The notes beneath the pieces are model-generated. The model saw nothing but the letters and a program-made list of their open reading frames with translations, was not told the DNA's origin and searched no databases. A DNA stretch of 64,000 bases from a virus. Both the position numbers and the translations under genes were made by a program. Location of the stretch: IMG/VR virus record IMGVR_UViG_3300009149_000012, positions 84,882 through 148,881 of that record; one strand, 5' to 3'. How positions within the stretch are numbered: the stretch's first letter is position 1; the number at the start of each line of letters is the position of its first letter. Of the stretch, positions 35,478 to 42,285 are shown one piece after another.

Positions 35478-35981
35478 TTACTCCGGGAGGGTTACGTTCA
35501 TTTCGATTTCGGTCAGGTTGCCCTTGGCGATGGCGGCTCGAATGACCGCCGCTTCTTTCGCCGCCTGGTTGGCGAACTTCAAGGCTTGTGCCTGGGTGAC
35601 CATGCGCTTGGCCCGGACCTCGTTGGGGTCACGGGTGAGCGTTTCGTCCCGGTAGCTGTAGCGGTCTTTCTTGACCCCGGCGACGCTTCGCCACATCTTC
35701 TCCAACCGACCCGCACCGCCGACGCTCTTGATCGCTTCGGTGAGGGTCATCGTGTCGGAGCCAACTTCAACACGAACCTGCATGTTGTAGTCGGTCTGCG
35801 CCGTCTGAAGCTTGGCGACCATCACATCATACGCATGGAACTTGTCAGCGATCTGCTGAGGCGTTTCCTTGTCGTCATCCTCGAAGGCGTGAAGCGAGCC
35901 ATCGAAAAGGGAAGCCGTCGTGTCTCGAACCATCACAGTTCGTTTGATTGCGTCTTTCAGAATGTGTCCGGTAACTTTCAT
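35478..35981 (-). CDS. Hypothetical protein
   Basis: 167 residues from ATG at 35981, with GAGGA and a GGTGTAGA motif 20 bases upstream. The middle (HAYDVMVAKLQTAQTDYNMQ, TMTLTEAIKSVGGAGRLEKM) recalls small bacterial proteins of the DIP1984 type, but the match is weak. The C-terminus is helical, Ala-rich, then ends with a short strand. Function unknown. The 190 bases after its stop hold nothing recognisable before tRNA-Leu(CAA). Confidence 0.6.
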   Translation of the reverse strand: MKVTGHILKDAIKRTVMVRDTTASLFDGSLHAFEDDDKETPQQIADKFHAYDVMVAKLQTAQTDYNMQVRVEVGSDTMTLTEAIKSVGGAGRLEKMWRSVAGVKKDRYSYRDETLTRDPNEVRAKRMVTQAQALKFANQAAKEAAVIRAAIAKGNLTEIEMNVTLPE

Positions 35982-36000
35982 GGTCGTCCTCTGATCTGAT

Positions 36001-36729
36001 CTACACCGACGGGTCAGTGTCGGCTGAATTTTCGGTCGTGAAAGAAGCGCCCGCCTGGTTCAAATGATGAGCTTGGGCCGACGTCAACGCAAATTCGGTG
36101 GGAATCCCATCCATAAGGGCGGCAGCGGCATGAAGCGGCACGTCAGGGAAAAGCTGGCGGTACGCTCGAAGGAAAGCGATCCGGTCTGACACCGAAGTGA
36201 GGGTGAGATTGAAACGTTCCTCTTGAATACCGACGGTCAGTTCCTGGTTATTCTCTTGGTAGGGCTCATCGGGTACCCCAGCCGTAGTCACAGACGGAAG
36301 AGCCTCCCGATACGGTGCAGGAGCAAGCCCAGAGAGCCTGCCAATACGGGGTGAGCGTCGAACAGGCGGGTGGTCGCCCTCTCGAAAGGGTGTCGGGGCC
36401 GAACCTCGAATCGGCTGCACCATGGCTTCAGCAAGGTCTGCCATCGCTTGCGGGTCGTGTATGATCTGTTCGACAAGGCTCGGATCCATGATCGGAGCGC
36501 GAGGTTCCGTACGGGTCTCCGTGAAGGGAGGCGCAACGTCTCCGCTCATGACCAACCCCCGGGGCCTCACATCACTGATATCGCCCGAATACTGAATCGG
36601 CTCACCCGGTTGCCGGGGGTACCCAGGCGGCGCCAAGCTCGAATAGATCCGAGCACTTTGGTCACGGAGCTTGAGCGCTGCCTTGTCCTCGGCTTCCTGC
36701 ACGAGTTGTATCAACCGCTGCTTGCTCAC
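36001..36729 (-). CDS. Protein with C-terminal ribosomal L7/L12-CTD-like domain
   Basis: 242 residues from GTG at 36729 with an AAGGA site; it overlaps the SGNH gene by 68 bases. Residues 1-165 are Pro/Arg-rich and probably disordered after an N-terminal helix. Residues about 170-235 (ERFNLTLTSV, RIAFLRAYRQLFPDVPLHAA, AALMDGIPTEFALT...QAGASF) follow the L7/L12 C-terminal domain order, where the helical hairpin that binds translation factors should be. Phages are known to encode bL12; here only the CTD is apparent. GGTGTA follows at its 3' side for the next gene. Confidence 0.5.
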   Translation of the reverse strand: MSKQRLIQLVQEAEDKAALKLRDQSARIYSSLAPPGYPRQPGEPIQYSGDISDVRPRGLVMSGDVAPPFTETRTEPRAPIMDPSLVEQIIHDPQAMADLAEAMVQPIRGSAPTPFREGDHPPVRRSPRIGRLSGLAPAPYREALPSVTTAGVPDEPYQENNQELTVGIQEERFNLTLTSVSDRIAFLRAYRQLFPDVPLHAAAALMDGIPTEFALTSAQAHHLNQAGASFTTENSADTDPSV

Positions 36730-37234
36730 GATGTAATTCCTTCCAGATCCACGTTGCCCAAATCTCTCGTCCCTTGAAGGTCGGGTGAAGTTGGTCCTCC
36801 CACATGGGAATGGTCACAGGCCTGGAATCAAGATACACCACGCCGGTTTCCAAGATGAGGTTGCGGACGTAGGTCGGACGGATCGACAAGGGAAGCTTGG
36901 GCATCCCCACCCACACGAGCCGTATGCCAGTTTGCCCCATCCGACGGTGGAACCGAGCCATGAAGGGCCCCGTCTGCACGTGAGGCTTCATGTAGGCGTC
37001 GTTGGCGCCGAGCACGATGACGACCAACGTAGGCCGAAACCGGCGCAAAGGCGTCAGGTCTGCTGTCGACCACGAGATGATGCTGGTACCTGGCACCGTG
37101 TCAGATCCGAAGGCATGGCCCTCGGTGACCGCAAGCTTTCACAAGGGCTCCACGAGACCATGCGCCAGCGAATCACCCGTGAGCCAGATTCGGTCCCCCG
37201 GATGCACGAGCGCTGCGAGTAGCAACGGCCACAT
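36662..37234 (-). pseudogene. SGNH/GDSL hydrolase with in-frame TGA codon
   Basis: Starting at ATG 37234 (its A overlaps the upstream TGA stop), codons 1-31 encode a hydrophobic start and block I (RIWLTGDSLAHGLVEPL). Codon 32 is TGA (37139-37141). The same frame then continues for 158 codons with KLAVTEGHAF, block III LGANDAY and block V DQLHPTFKG. All catalytic motifs are thus intact apart from one stop between block I and the rest. No tRNA with a TCA anticodon is in the array. It may be readthrough, a recent nonsense mutation or a sequence error; initiation at GTG 37096 would lack the catalytic Ser. Confidence 0.65.
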
Positions 37235-37404
37235 CAATAGCCGTCGCTCATGTAGCGTTTCCGCCATTGGGCGTAGTTGAGCCACTCGACGAGAATGCTT
37301 TCACATTCGGGGCAGTGCTCAACGTATCGCCGATGTTGGTGCCACACGTGCTTGCACTTGCAACACTTGAAGCGGGGTTTGATTTTCTTGCTAACTAATC
37401 CCAT
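37234..37404 (-). CDS. Small zinc-ribbon protein starting at a tRNA CCA end
   Basis: 56 residues. RFKCCKCKHVWHQH and EHCPECESI give a CxxC...CxxC zinc ribbon resembling small RNA-polymerase- or ribosome-associated ribbons, followed by an aromatic helix. The A of its ATG (37404) is the last base of the CCA of tRNA-Ile(TAT), and its TGA stop overlaps the next ATG (TGATG). Role unknown. Confidence 0.65.
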   Translation of the reverse strand: MGLVSKKIKPRFKCCKCKHVWHQHRRYVEHCPECESILVEWLNYAQWRKRYMSDGY

Positions 37405-37485
37405 GGTCCGCTGAGAAGGAATCGAACCTTAAGCTCTGGCACCTTATAAGGATGCTGCTGGCAAGCCCAGCCAGCGCCTCAGCGG
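37404..37485 (-). tRNA. tRNA-Ile(TAT)
   Basis: Acceptor CCGCTGA/TCAGCGG, anticodon loop CTTATAA, T-loop TTCGATT, discriminator A and encoded CCA. CCA and the ATG of the zinc-ribbon gene share one base. The 5' strand contains the TGA stop of the gene at 37479-37664. Confidence 0.8.
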
Positions 37486-37664
37486 GCAGCCTCAAGCTCT
37501 TCCACTATGATGAGCTTGTCCAGCCGCCGCCGACCCCGCCGAAGCCCCTTCTTCAGTCCCCATTGACACGGGTGACCGGGCTTGGAGTACCTTGCCAGGC
37601 TATGGGTTCCTGTGAGGCCACGGTTGACGCGAGCTTGTTTGATGACGCGTCTTCCAGCACCCAT
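37479..37664 (-). CDS. Small, strongly basic protein
   Basis: 61 residues from ATG at 37664, overlapping the upstream TAA as TAATG. Many Arg/Lys (GRRVIKQARVNRG, KKGLRRGRRRLDK) suggest RNA or DNA binding, with an acidic last segment. Its stop lies in the acceptor stem of tRNA-Ile(TAT). No family recognised. Confidence 0.55.
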   Translation of the reverse strand: MGAGRRVIKQARVNRGLTGTHSLARYSKPGHPCQWGLKKGLRRGRRRLDKLIIVEELEAAR

Positions 37665-37861
37665 TACGAGGCCCCTTTCTGGCACTGTTTGCAGAGCGCC
37701 CTGTTGTCAGGGGCCGTGCCCCGGTAAACCTTTTTGTGGCCGCATTCCAACGTCAAGGTGAAGATGTCGATCCCCCGCCGCCAGTTGAGGGTCTTGGGGG
37801 TGACGGACATCGAGTCACGTTCCTTGGTGACCTTACAGTCGACGATCTTGCGATAAGGCAT
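37664..37861 (-). CDS. Small zinc-binding protein
   Basis: 65 residues from ATG at 37861, with GGTGTA at 37871-37876, 9 bases upstream. Ligands look like CGHKK and CKQC (a CGH...CxxC knuckle common in tiny phage proteins), after a beta-rich part (IDIFTLTLECGHKKVYRGTA). Coupled to the basic protein by TAATG. Confidence 0.62.
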   Translation of the reverse strand: MPYRKIVDCKVTKERDSMSVTPKTLNWRRGIDIFTLTLECGHKKVYRGTAPDNRALCKQCQKGAS

Positions 37862-37881
37862 GCGATGTCCTACACCGGGCC

Positions 37882-38196
37882 TCAATCCCCAATCAAATGG
37901 TCCCAAGTGGTCTTCAGAGATTCGGGGGGCTCGGGAGGCTCGGGGGGTTCCAAGGGTTTGACTTCAACGTGAATGGTTCCGCCTGCATCGACGATGATCT
38001 TGATCCCACGTTGAGCCCAACTCAAGGAAGGCTCAACGATAATGAGCTTCGGAAAGGGGCCTTCTGCGACCACCGCTGCCGCACGTGGTGACAGATTGAA
38101 TGCATTGATCATGGCCGACACCATGCACTGGTTTGCCGGTGCCAAAGGGTACCGTGTCTGCGGCTCCCAACCATCGAGATAGACTTTGAGCGGCAT
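37882..38196 (-). CDS. L7/L12 C-terminal-domain-like protein
   Basis: 104 residues from ATG at 38196, GGTGTAAA at 38207-38212 just upstream. A strand (PLKVYLDGW), helix (CMVSAMINAFNLSPRAAAVV), PFPKLIIVEP, helix (SWAQRGIKIIVDAGG) and strand (TIHVEV) reproduce the alpha/beta order of the L7/L12 CTD, including the AGGTIHVEV end equivalent to AGAEVEV. Then a Pro/Glu-rich repeat tail. A second such protein is encoded at 36001-36729. Possible role: bringing translation GTPases or modulating ribosomes. Confidence 0.5.
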   Translation of the reverse strand: MPLKVYLDGWEPQTRYPLAPANQCMVSAMINAFNLSPRAAAVVAEGPFPKLIIVEPSLSWAQRGIKIIVDAGGTIHVEVKPLEPPEPPEPPESLKTTWDHLIGD

Positions 38197-38214
38197 GGGG
38201 TTGATTTACACCGG

Positions 38215-38288
38215 TACCCAGAGCGGGATTCGAACCCGCACCTGTACACGTTCTAAGCGTGTTGCCTCTGCCGTTGGGCTACCTGGGC
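38215..38288 (-). tRNA. tRNA with TAG anticodon, class I body (Leu by anticodon)
   Basis: Acceptor GCCCAGG/TCTGGGT, anticodon stem ACACG/CGTGT with loop CTTAGAA, T-arm GCGGG-TTCGAAT-CCCGC. The anticodon TAG reads the Leu codon CUA, yet the variable region is only about 5 bases, whereas tRNA-Leu normally has a long arm. Identity is therefore uncertain. Confidence 0.7.
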
Positions 38289-38302
38289 TCTTCTGAGAAA
38301 TG

Positions 38303-38377
38303 TGGTGCACGGCGTGGGAATCGAACCCACCTAAACTAGCATGTCGAGCTAGCGCTCTCCCAGAGAGCGAGCCGTGC
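38303..38377 (-). tRNA. tRNA-Val(GAC)
   Basis: Acceptor GCACGGC/GCCGTGC, anticodon stem CTAGC/GCTAG with loop TCGACAT, discriminator A, encoded CCA. Position 33 is C where tRNAs almost always have T. Confidence 0.78.
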
Positions 38378-38381
38378 GTAG

Positions 38382-38453
38382 TCGGGGTGACGAGAATCGA
38401 ACTCGTCATCGCTTCTACCCGAAAGAAGTGGCCCACCCTGAGCCTTCACCCCG
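38382..38453 (-). tRNA. tRNA-Pro(CGG)
   Basis: Acceptor CGGGGTG/CACCCCG, anticodon loop TTCGGGT in a CTTCT/AGAAG stem, T-loop TTCGATT, discriminator A. Confidence 0.85.
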
Positions 38454-38484
38454 TATCTCAAAACATTGGAACCAGAGGAGAGAA

Positions 38485-39144
38485 TCACCTTAGCCATTTC
38501 CGAATGGCGTTATCGCTCACACCATACTTCCGACCCACCCCAGTGAATCCCAGTTTTTTGATTTCCTCTTGAAGCACGGATAGGGTTGGCCGCTTGACTC
38601 TCCGGTATGGGAACTGGGCACACCTCCCGCACTGACCCCCCTGTTGCCCTACAAGAGCACCACACTTGCAAGAATGTATTTTTCTCGCATTTCTTCCTGC
38701 ATGTGTCGGTAGCTGGCTGGCACAATTGGGGCAAACAAGACGTAGATTCTCTATACGATGATCGTCGGCCACACCGTTTTTATGATCCAGCACCATAACC
38801 AAGGACTGCCCACGCCAAACGGGGGGCAGCCCGCAGACAGAGCACTCATTTTCCAGCACTTTTTCTTGTAGCAATCGCCGCTTTAAGTGACCACGACCAA
38901 AGGACGAGTTTTCAACTAGAACAGAATCAAGGGGTTTCTTAGGCCGAATCCCATGAGGATGCACTCCGAAATGAGAAACATCGACACCCTCCTCAGCCAA
39001 ACGACGGTGAAGGGTTCGACAGTTTCCCCCTTTGTTAACCAAACCGAAATGTGCCAAAACCTCGGTATAAGTGTGGCTTGAAGCTACCAAAGACCTGAAT
39101 TCATCCGAGGTCAGGCCCCAAATAGGGCTGGTCCGTTTACGCAT
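38485..39144 (-). CDS. HNH homing-type endonuclease
   Basis: 219 residues from ATG at 39144. N-terminal helix-turn-helix-like segments (WGLTSDEFRSLVASS, TYTEVLAHFGL) are followed by an HNH core: NECSVCGLPPVWRGQSLVMVLDHKNGVADDHRIENLRLVCPNC, then a second CKCG...CGRC zinc knuckle and a final HTH (GFTGVGRKYGVSDNAIRKWL). A free-standing endonuclease between tRNA-Pro(CGG) and tRNA-Gln, presumably mobile. The core is related to the HNH protein at 48977-49447 (CGLPPxW and LVCPNC). Confidence 0.85.
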   Translation of the reverse strand: MRKRTSPIWGLTSDEFRSLVASSHTYTEVLAHFGLVNKGGNCRTLHRRLAEEGVDVSHFGVHPHGIRPKKPLDSVLVENSSFGRGHLKRRLLQEKVLENECSVCGLPPVWRGQSLVMVLDHKNGVADDHRIENLRLVCPNCASQLPTHAGRNARKIHSCKCGALVGQQGGQCGRCAQFPYRRVKRPTLSVLQEEIKKLGFTGVGRKYGVSDNAIRKWLR

Positions 39145-39187
39145 GGGGTAGAGCTTACTCCACACCGCAAACAAAGTCTACCCCTAG

Positions 39188-39258
39188 CACCGAGAGCTAG
39201 ATTCGAACTAGCACAAAGGGCTTCAAAGGCCCTCGTCCTACCATTAGACGATCCCGGC
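39188..39258 (-). tRNA. tRNA-Gln(TTG)
   Basis: Acceptor GCCGGGA/TCTCGGT, anticodon loop CTTTGAA in AGGGC/GCCCT, T-loop TTCGAAT, discriminator G. Confidence 0.85.
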
Positions 39259-39301
39259 ATTGGTCGCAAAGTCCGGTGTCTTGCCGTTAGACGACCCTGG
39301 C
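39259..39301 (-). pseudogene. 5'-half tRNA remnant (Gln-like)
   Basis: On the minus strand a D-arm and anticodon-loop segment (TCGTCTAACGGCAAGAC, loop CTTTGCG) closely resembles the 5' half of tRNA-Gln(TTG), but it runs straight into that intact tRNA with no T-arm. A truncated duplicate. Confidence 0.55.
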
Positions 39302-39380
39302 AATAGTCGCGACGAAGGGACACGATCCCTTGCGGTGCCGGGTATGGACCGGCCCTCCAACCTCTGGACGTCGCGTTTGG

Positions 39381-39453
39381 AGTCTCCGGTGGGAGTCGAA
39401 CCCACAATCATCTGGTTCGAAGCCAGAAGCTCTGTCCATTGAGCCACGGAGAC
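39381..39453 (-). tRNA. tRNA-Arg(TCG)
   Basis: Acceptor GTCTCCG/CGGAGAC, anticodon loop CTTCGAA in TCTGG/CCAGA, T-loop TTCGACT. Confidence 0.86.
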
Positions 39454-39457
39454 GTAG

Positions 39458-39529
39458 CCCCCACGGAAGGATTCGAACCTTCATTGCAGGATTCGTAGTC
39501 CTGGATCCTATCCATTGGATGACGTGGGG
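39458..39529 (-). tRNA. tRNA-Arg(ACG)
   Basis: Acceptor CCCCACG/CGTGGGG, anticodon loop CTACGAA in CAGGA/TCCTG. The A34 would need a TadA-type deaminase to become inosine. Confidence 0.86.
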
Positions 39530-39536
39530 TTGTTGG

Positions 39537-39609
39537 AACCTACACCGGGACTCGAACCCGGATTTCAGCCGTCGGAAGGCTACGTGATGATCCATTTCAC
39601 TATGTAGGC
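39537..39609 (-). tRNA. tRNA-Arg(CCG)
   Basis: Acceptor GCCTACA/TGTAGGT, anticodon loop TTCCGAC in TAGCC/GGCTG, T-loop TTCGAGT. Confidence 0.83.
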
Positions 39610-39615
39610 ATTCAG

Positions 39616-39686
39616 CGCCCCCGGCAGGACTCGAACCCGCACCGAACCAGATAGAAGCTGGCTTGCCGTCCATCGGCGTCAGGGGC
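39616..39686 (-). tRNA. tRNA-Arg(TCT)
   Basis: Acceptor GCCCCTG/CGGGGGC, anticodon loop CTTCTAT. Its 5' base directly follows the TAA stop of the gene at 39687-39944. Confidence 0.84.
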
Positions 39687-39944
39687 TTATTTCAGCAGGT
39701 CGGTAGCCTTGATGGGCTTACCCTTCTCGGTCTCGACCAACTCGAACTCGACCACTTCCCAAGATGCAGGGATCTTGGCGGGCCGGACAACCGAACCTCG
39801 GTACCCTCTAAGGTGAAGCTTGAAGTGGGTTTTCACACCGCACAACCGATCCCAGGACTTGCCAATTTCGGTGAAGTGGGGGTTGTAGCCACCGGATGAG
39901 AAGAGCCCGGTTTTCGTGTCCCGAACCTTGAAGATGGTCTTCAT
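39687..39944 (-). CDS. Hypothetical protein
   Basis: 85 residues from ATG at 39944. KTIFKVRDTKTGLFSSGG resembles a recurrent small phage protein of unknown role; the rest is beta-rich with basic patches. It lies between tRNA-Cys and tRNA-Arg(TCT) with no space on the 3' side, so it is part of the tRNA transcript. Confidence 0.62.
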   Translation of the reverse strand: MKTIFKVRDTKTGLFSSGGYNPHFTEIGKSWDRLCGVKTHFKLHLRGYRGSVVRPAKIPASWEVVEFELVETEKGKPIKATDLLK

Positions 39945-39966
39945 GTAGGGGACTACACTGAATTGG

Positions 39967-40039
39967 AAGCACGGGTGGGAATCGAACCCACGAATACCTG
40001 TTTTGCAAACAGGGCCCTTTGCCATTTGGGTACCGTGCC
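39967..40039 (-). tRNA. tRNA-Cys(GCA)
   Basis: Acceptor GGCACGG/CCGTGCT, anticodon loop TTGCAAA in CCTGT/ACAGG, T-loop TTCGATT, discriminator T as in other tRNA-Cys. Confidence 0.87.
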
Positions 40040-40061
40040 AAGTTTTCATCTATGAAACGGG

Positions 40062-40892
40062 ATGGGCATGTCGTTCCCATCCAATCTTCAAGAACGTGAG
40101 CAATACATCCTGGACCAAGTCCAGGCTGGAAAGTACGAGATCGACTGGGTCCCGATCAAGTCGATGAATGACGATGACGAAGTCACCTTGTGGGTGAGCG
40201 CCGACGCCTTGAAGGTCGAAGGCACCCGGGTCAACGTCATGGCCGAGACGCAGCAAAAGATCGCTGACGTGTTGGGGGCCAAGCTTCTCACTGCCAAGAT
40301 CGCCGACCTGATCTGGTTGCAAGCAGACCTGATCTTGCCGCCCTTCCCTCGTGCCATCACGTCCTCAACGGAAGCGATGATCGAGCACAGCGGCAAGATC
40401 GACAACGCCATCGAGGCGCTTGGCGGGGCCGCTCCCGGCAACCTCATCTCGACCGTCGGCAAGCATTGGCTCATCGACAACAAGCTGGCCCAAAAGACCG
40501 TTGGTACCGCCATGAACTATGGCTGGCATTTCTTCGGTCAGAGCTACCAGGGGATCAACGGGGAGGCGGTCGCCTCTCTGGAGAAGGATCCCAAGACCGG
40601 CATGTACTACCGGCTCATCCAAGGCCGGGGGACCGCTCACGACATGCACCATGTCGACTACAGCCAGACCGCCATGTTCGTCCTGCGTGCCTGTCACGTC
40701 AACGGAGAGGCTGCCTGGCTCGACGACGTCATGGTCGATGAGAAGTATGCCAAGCTCGTCAACGTCGAAGGCGTCATGACCGTTCTACGCCAGCCCGGGG
40801 TACCTGAACCCGAAAACCCGGTCTGCGTTCTGCCTGAACAGATCATCACCGTTCCGCCCCCGCCGACATCTCGACGTTTCCGCAACTCCTAG
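40062..40892 (+). CDS. Hypothetical protein
   Basis: 276 residues from ATG at 40062 (a second ATG two codons on is equally likely). Opposite strand to the tRNAs. A central stretch HFFGQSYQGINGEAVASLEK then RGTAHDMHHVDYSQTAMFVL is rich in His and aromatic residues and may be a catalytic or metal site, but I cannot name a family. The C-terminus is Pro-rich. Its 3' end overlaps the convergent GNAT gene by 47 bases. Confidence 0.7.
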   Translation: MGMSFPSNLQEREQYILDQVQAGKYEIDWVPIKSMNDDDEVTLWVSADALKVEGTRVNVMAETQQKIADVLGAKLLTAKIADLIWLQADLILPPFPRAITSSTEAMIEHSGKIDNAIEALGGAAPGNLISTVGKHWLIDNKLAQKTVGTAMNYGWHFFGQSYQGINGEAVASLEKDPKTGMYYRLIQGRGTAHDMHHVDYSQTAMFVLRACHVNGEAAWLDDVMVDEKYAKLVNVEGVMTVLRQPGVPEPENPVCVLPEQIITVPPPPTSRRFRNS

Positions 40893-41352
40893 TCCAAAAC
40901 CACGTCGAAACGGGTCCTCGCTTGAACACGAGGCGGAAGCCTTGTGTCTCGTTCAGGTGCACGATGGAAGGATCCGACTTGCTTCCCGAACCCGTCAGGA
41001 TGCTGCGAAAGTCCTCTTGGAGTCTCGCTCGAAGGGCCCTGCCGTAGCCTTTGCCCCGGTGCTCGGGATGGACCGCCGTGGCGCTGATCGCAACCTCTGG
41101 ATCGAGAGCCTTGATGACGGCAAAGTTCTCGTCCTTTCGCCACAAAAGCAATGGTCTATGGTTGACCCGGCTCGTGGCTACGATGCTGCCGTTATCAAAA
41201 ACCCCGTAGGATGTGTATATCTTGGCAGAGAAGGGTTGACGACTACAAACCCGGGTACCGAAAACGAAAGCCTCTAGAACTCGGGCTTCGTACTTGTCAC
41301 TTGGCTCTTGAAGTTGGTGAACGCTATTCAGGGTATCTCTCAGCAAGTCCAC
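40846..41352 (-). CDS. GNAT-family N-acetyltransferase
   Basis: 168 residues from GTG at 41352, overlapping the nuclease gene by 29 bases. The acetyl-CoA site reads ISATAVHPEHRGKGYGRALRARL, the GNAT motif A (R/Q-x-x-G-x-G/A). Substrate unknown. The C-terminal 15 residues are encoded antisense to the end of the + strand gene. Confidence 0.75.
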   Translation of the reverse strand: MDLLRDTLNSVHQLQEPSDKYEARVLEAFVFGTRVCSRQPFSAKIYTSYGVFDNGSIVATSRVNHRPLLLWRKDENFAVIKALDPEVAISATAVHPEHRGKGYGRALRARLQEDFRSILTGSGSKSDPSIVHLNETQGFRLVFKRGPVSTWFWTRSCGNVEMSAGAER

Positions 41353-41656
41353 GCCTCACCATCTCCTCATTGACGTCGATGGTCTTTACACCGTCGTCAA
41401 CGTAGAGGGTGCCAATCCACCGACCATACTTACCAGTTTTCGTGGTTTTAACCGTGATCTGACCCTCTGCGAGAAGGTCTGTGATGACCGCCTTGGCAAC
41501 GAGCCCGGCTTCACGTTCAGAGCCACGAATCTCCGGGGTGTCTATCCCTCGAAGCCGAAAGGATTGGACCGTCGTGATGTGGAAGCCCAGATCGACTTTG
41601 AGGTAGACGGTGTCGCCATCGACGACGCGCACCAACTCGGCCTTGTATTCGTACAT
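41324..41656 (-). CDS. Staphylococcal nuclease-like (thermonuclease) protein
   Basis: 110 residues from ATG at 41656. ELVRVVDGDTVYLKVDLGF, FRLRGIDTPEIRGSE and TGKYGRWIGTLYV supply the SNase active-site Asp, Arg, Glu and Arg. There is no signal peptide, so it acts in the cell or virion. It may degrade host nucleic acid or process phage DNA. Slightly shorter than secreted SNase (about 149). Confidence 0.85.
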   Translation of the reverse strand: MYEYKAELVRVVDGDTVYLKVDLGFHITTVQSFRLRGIDTPEIRGSEREAGLVAKAVITDLLAEGQITVKTTKTGKYGRWIGTLYVDDGVKTIDVNEEMVRRGLAERYPE

Positions 41657-41683
41657 GCCCTAAGCCTTGGCACAAGATGATTT

Positions 41684-41758
41684 TGGTGGACCAGATGGGT
41701 GTCGAACCCACAATAGACGGCTTGTAAAACCGCTGCCTTACCGTTTGGCTACCGGTCC
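41684..41758 (-). tRNA. tRNA-Val(TAC)
   Basis: Acceptor GGACCGG/CTGGTCC, anticodon loop TTTACAA, T-loop TTCGACA, discriminator A, encoded CCA. Confidence 0.83.
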
Positions 41759-41825
41759 AAATTGATGGCCGGGCCCTATTACGGGCCTCTTCATAGCGGC
41801 TCCGCAAAGCAGAGCACGCAGCCTG

Positions 41826-41897
41826 AGCGGACGACGAGAATCGAACTCGCAACCGTCTGGATGGGAACCAGATGCGCTACCGTTGCGCCACATCCGC
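41826..41897 (-). tRNA. tRNA-Gly(CCC)
   Basis: Acceptor GCGGATG/CGTCCGC, anticodon loop TTCCCAT in TCTGG/CCAGA, discriminator T. Confidence 0.85.
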
Positions 41898-41963
41898 AAT
41901 AGTTGGCGTACTCTTTCGAGCGTAGGGGCAGTGTGTAGCGACGCCAGTATCCCTACCTTTCGG

Positions 41964-42046
41964 AGCGGACGACCGGGATCGAACCGGCCTGTGCTTTCGC
42001 ACGCCAGGGTGGAAACCTGGTGCCCCGCCATTGAGGCTTCGTCCGC
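41964..42046 (-). tRNA. tRNA with TCC anticodon (Gly) but long variable arm
   Basis: Acceptor GCGGACG/CGTCCGC, anticodon stem CCAGG/CCTGG with loop TTTCCAC, T-arm GCCGG-TTCGATC-CCGGT. The variable region is 15 bases and folds as GTGC-GAAA-GCAC, the class II form found only in Ser, Leu and Tyr tRNAs. The acceptor stem is almost that of tRNA-Gly(CCC), so glycine identity is plausible. Confidence 0.78.
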
Positions 42047-42209
42047 AACAGATGGGTTGTAGGGGATCTAATCCTACTTCCCACCAGGTCTTTGACTCAT
42101 CTTCCCCTCGTGCTGGTGATACATGAGCCTTCCCCTTCCATGGCACGAACCAGGTTGAGGCAAGTGCAGCCGTGCTTAATGGCACGCGACATGACGGCGA
42201 CAGCCGCCC

Positions 42210-42283
42210 TGGTGGAGTTGGGGGGAATCGAACCCCCATCCGAGGCTTGCAAAGCCCCTGTACTCCCGTTGTACTACAACCCC
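42210..42283 (-). tRNA. tRNA-Ala(TGC)
   Basis: Acceptor GGGGTTG/CAACTCC, anticodon loop TTTGCAA, discriminator A, encoded CCA. GGTGTATA lies 15 bases upstream, inside the end of the preceding gene. The 163 bases between this tRNA and the long-arm tRNA hold no feature I can support. Confidence 0.87.
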
Positions 42284-42285
42284 AA

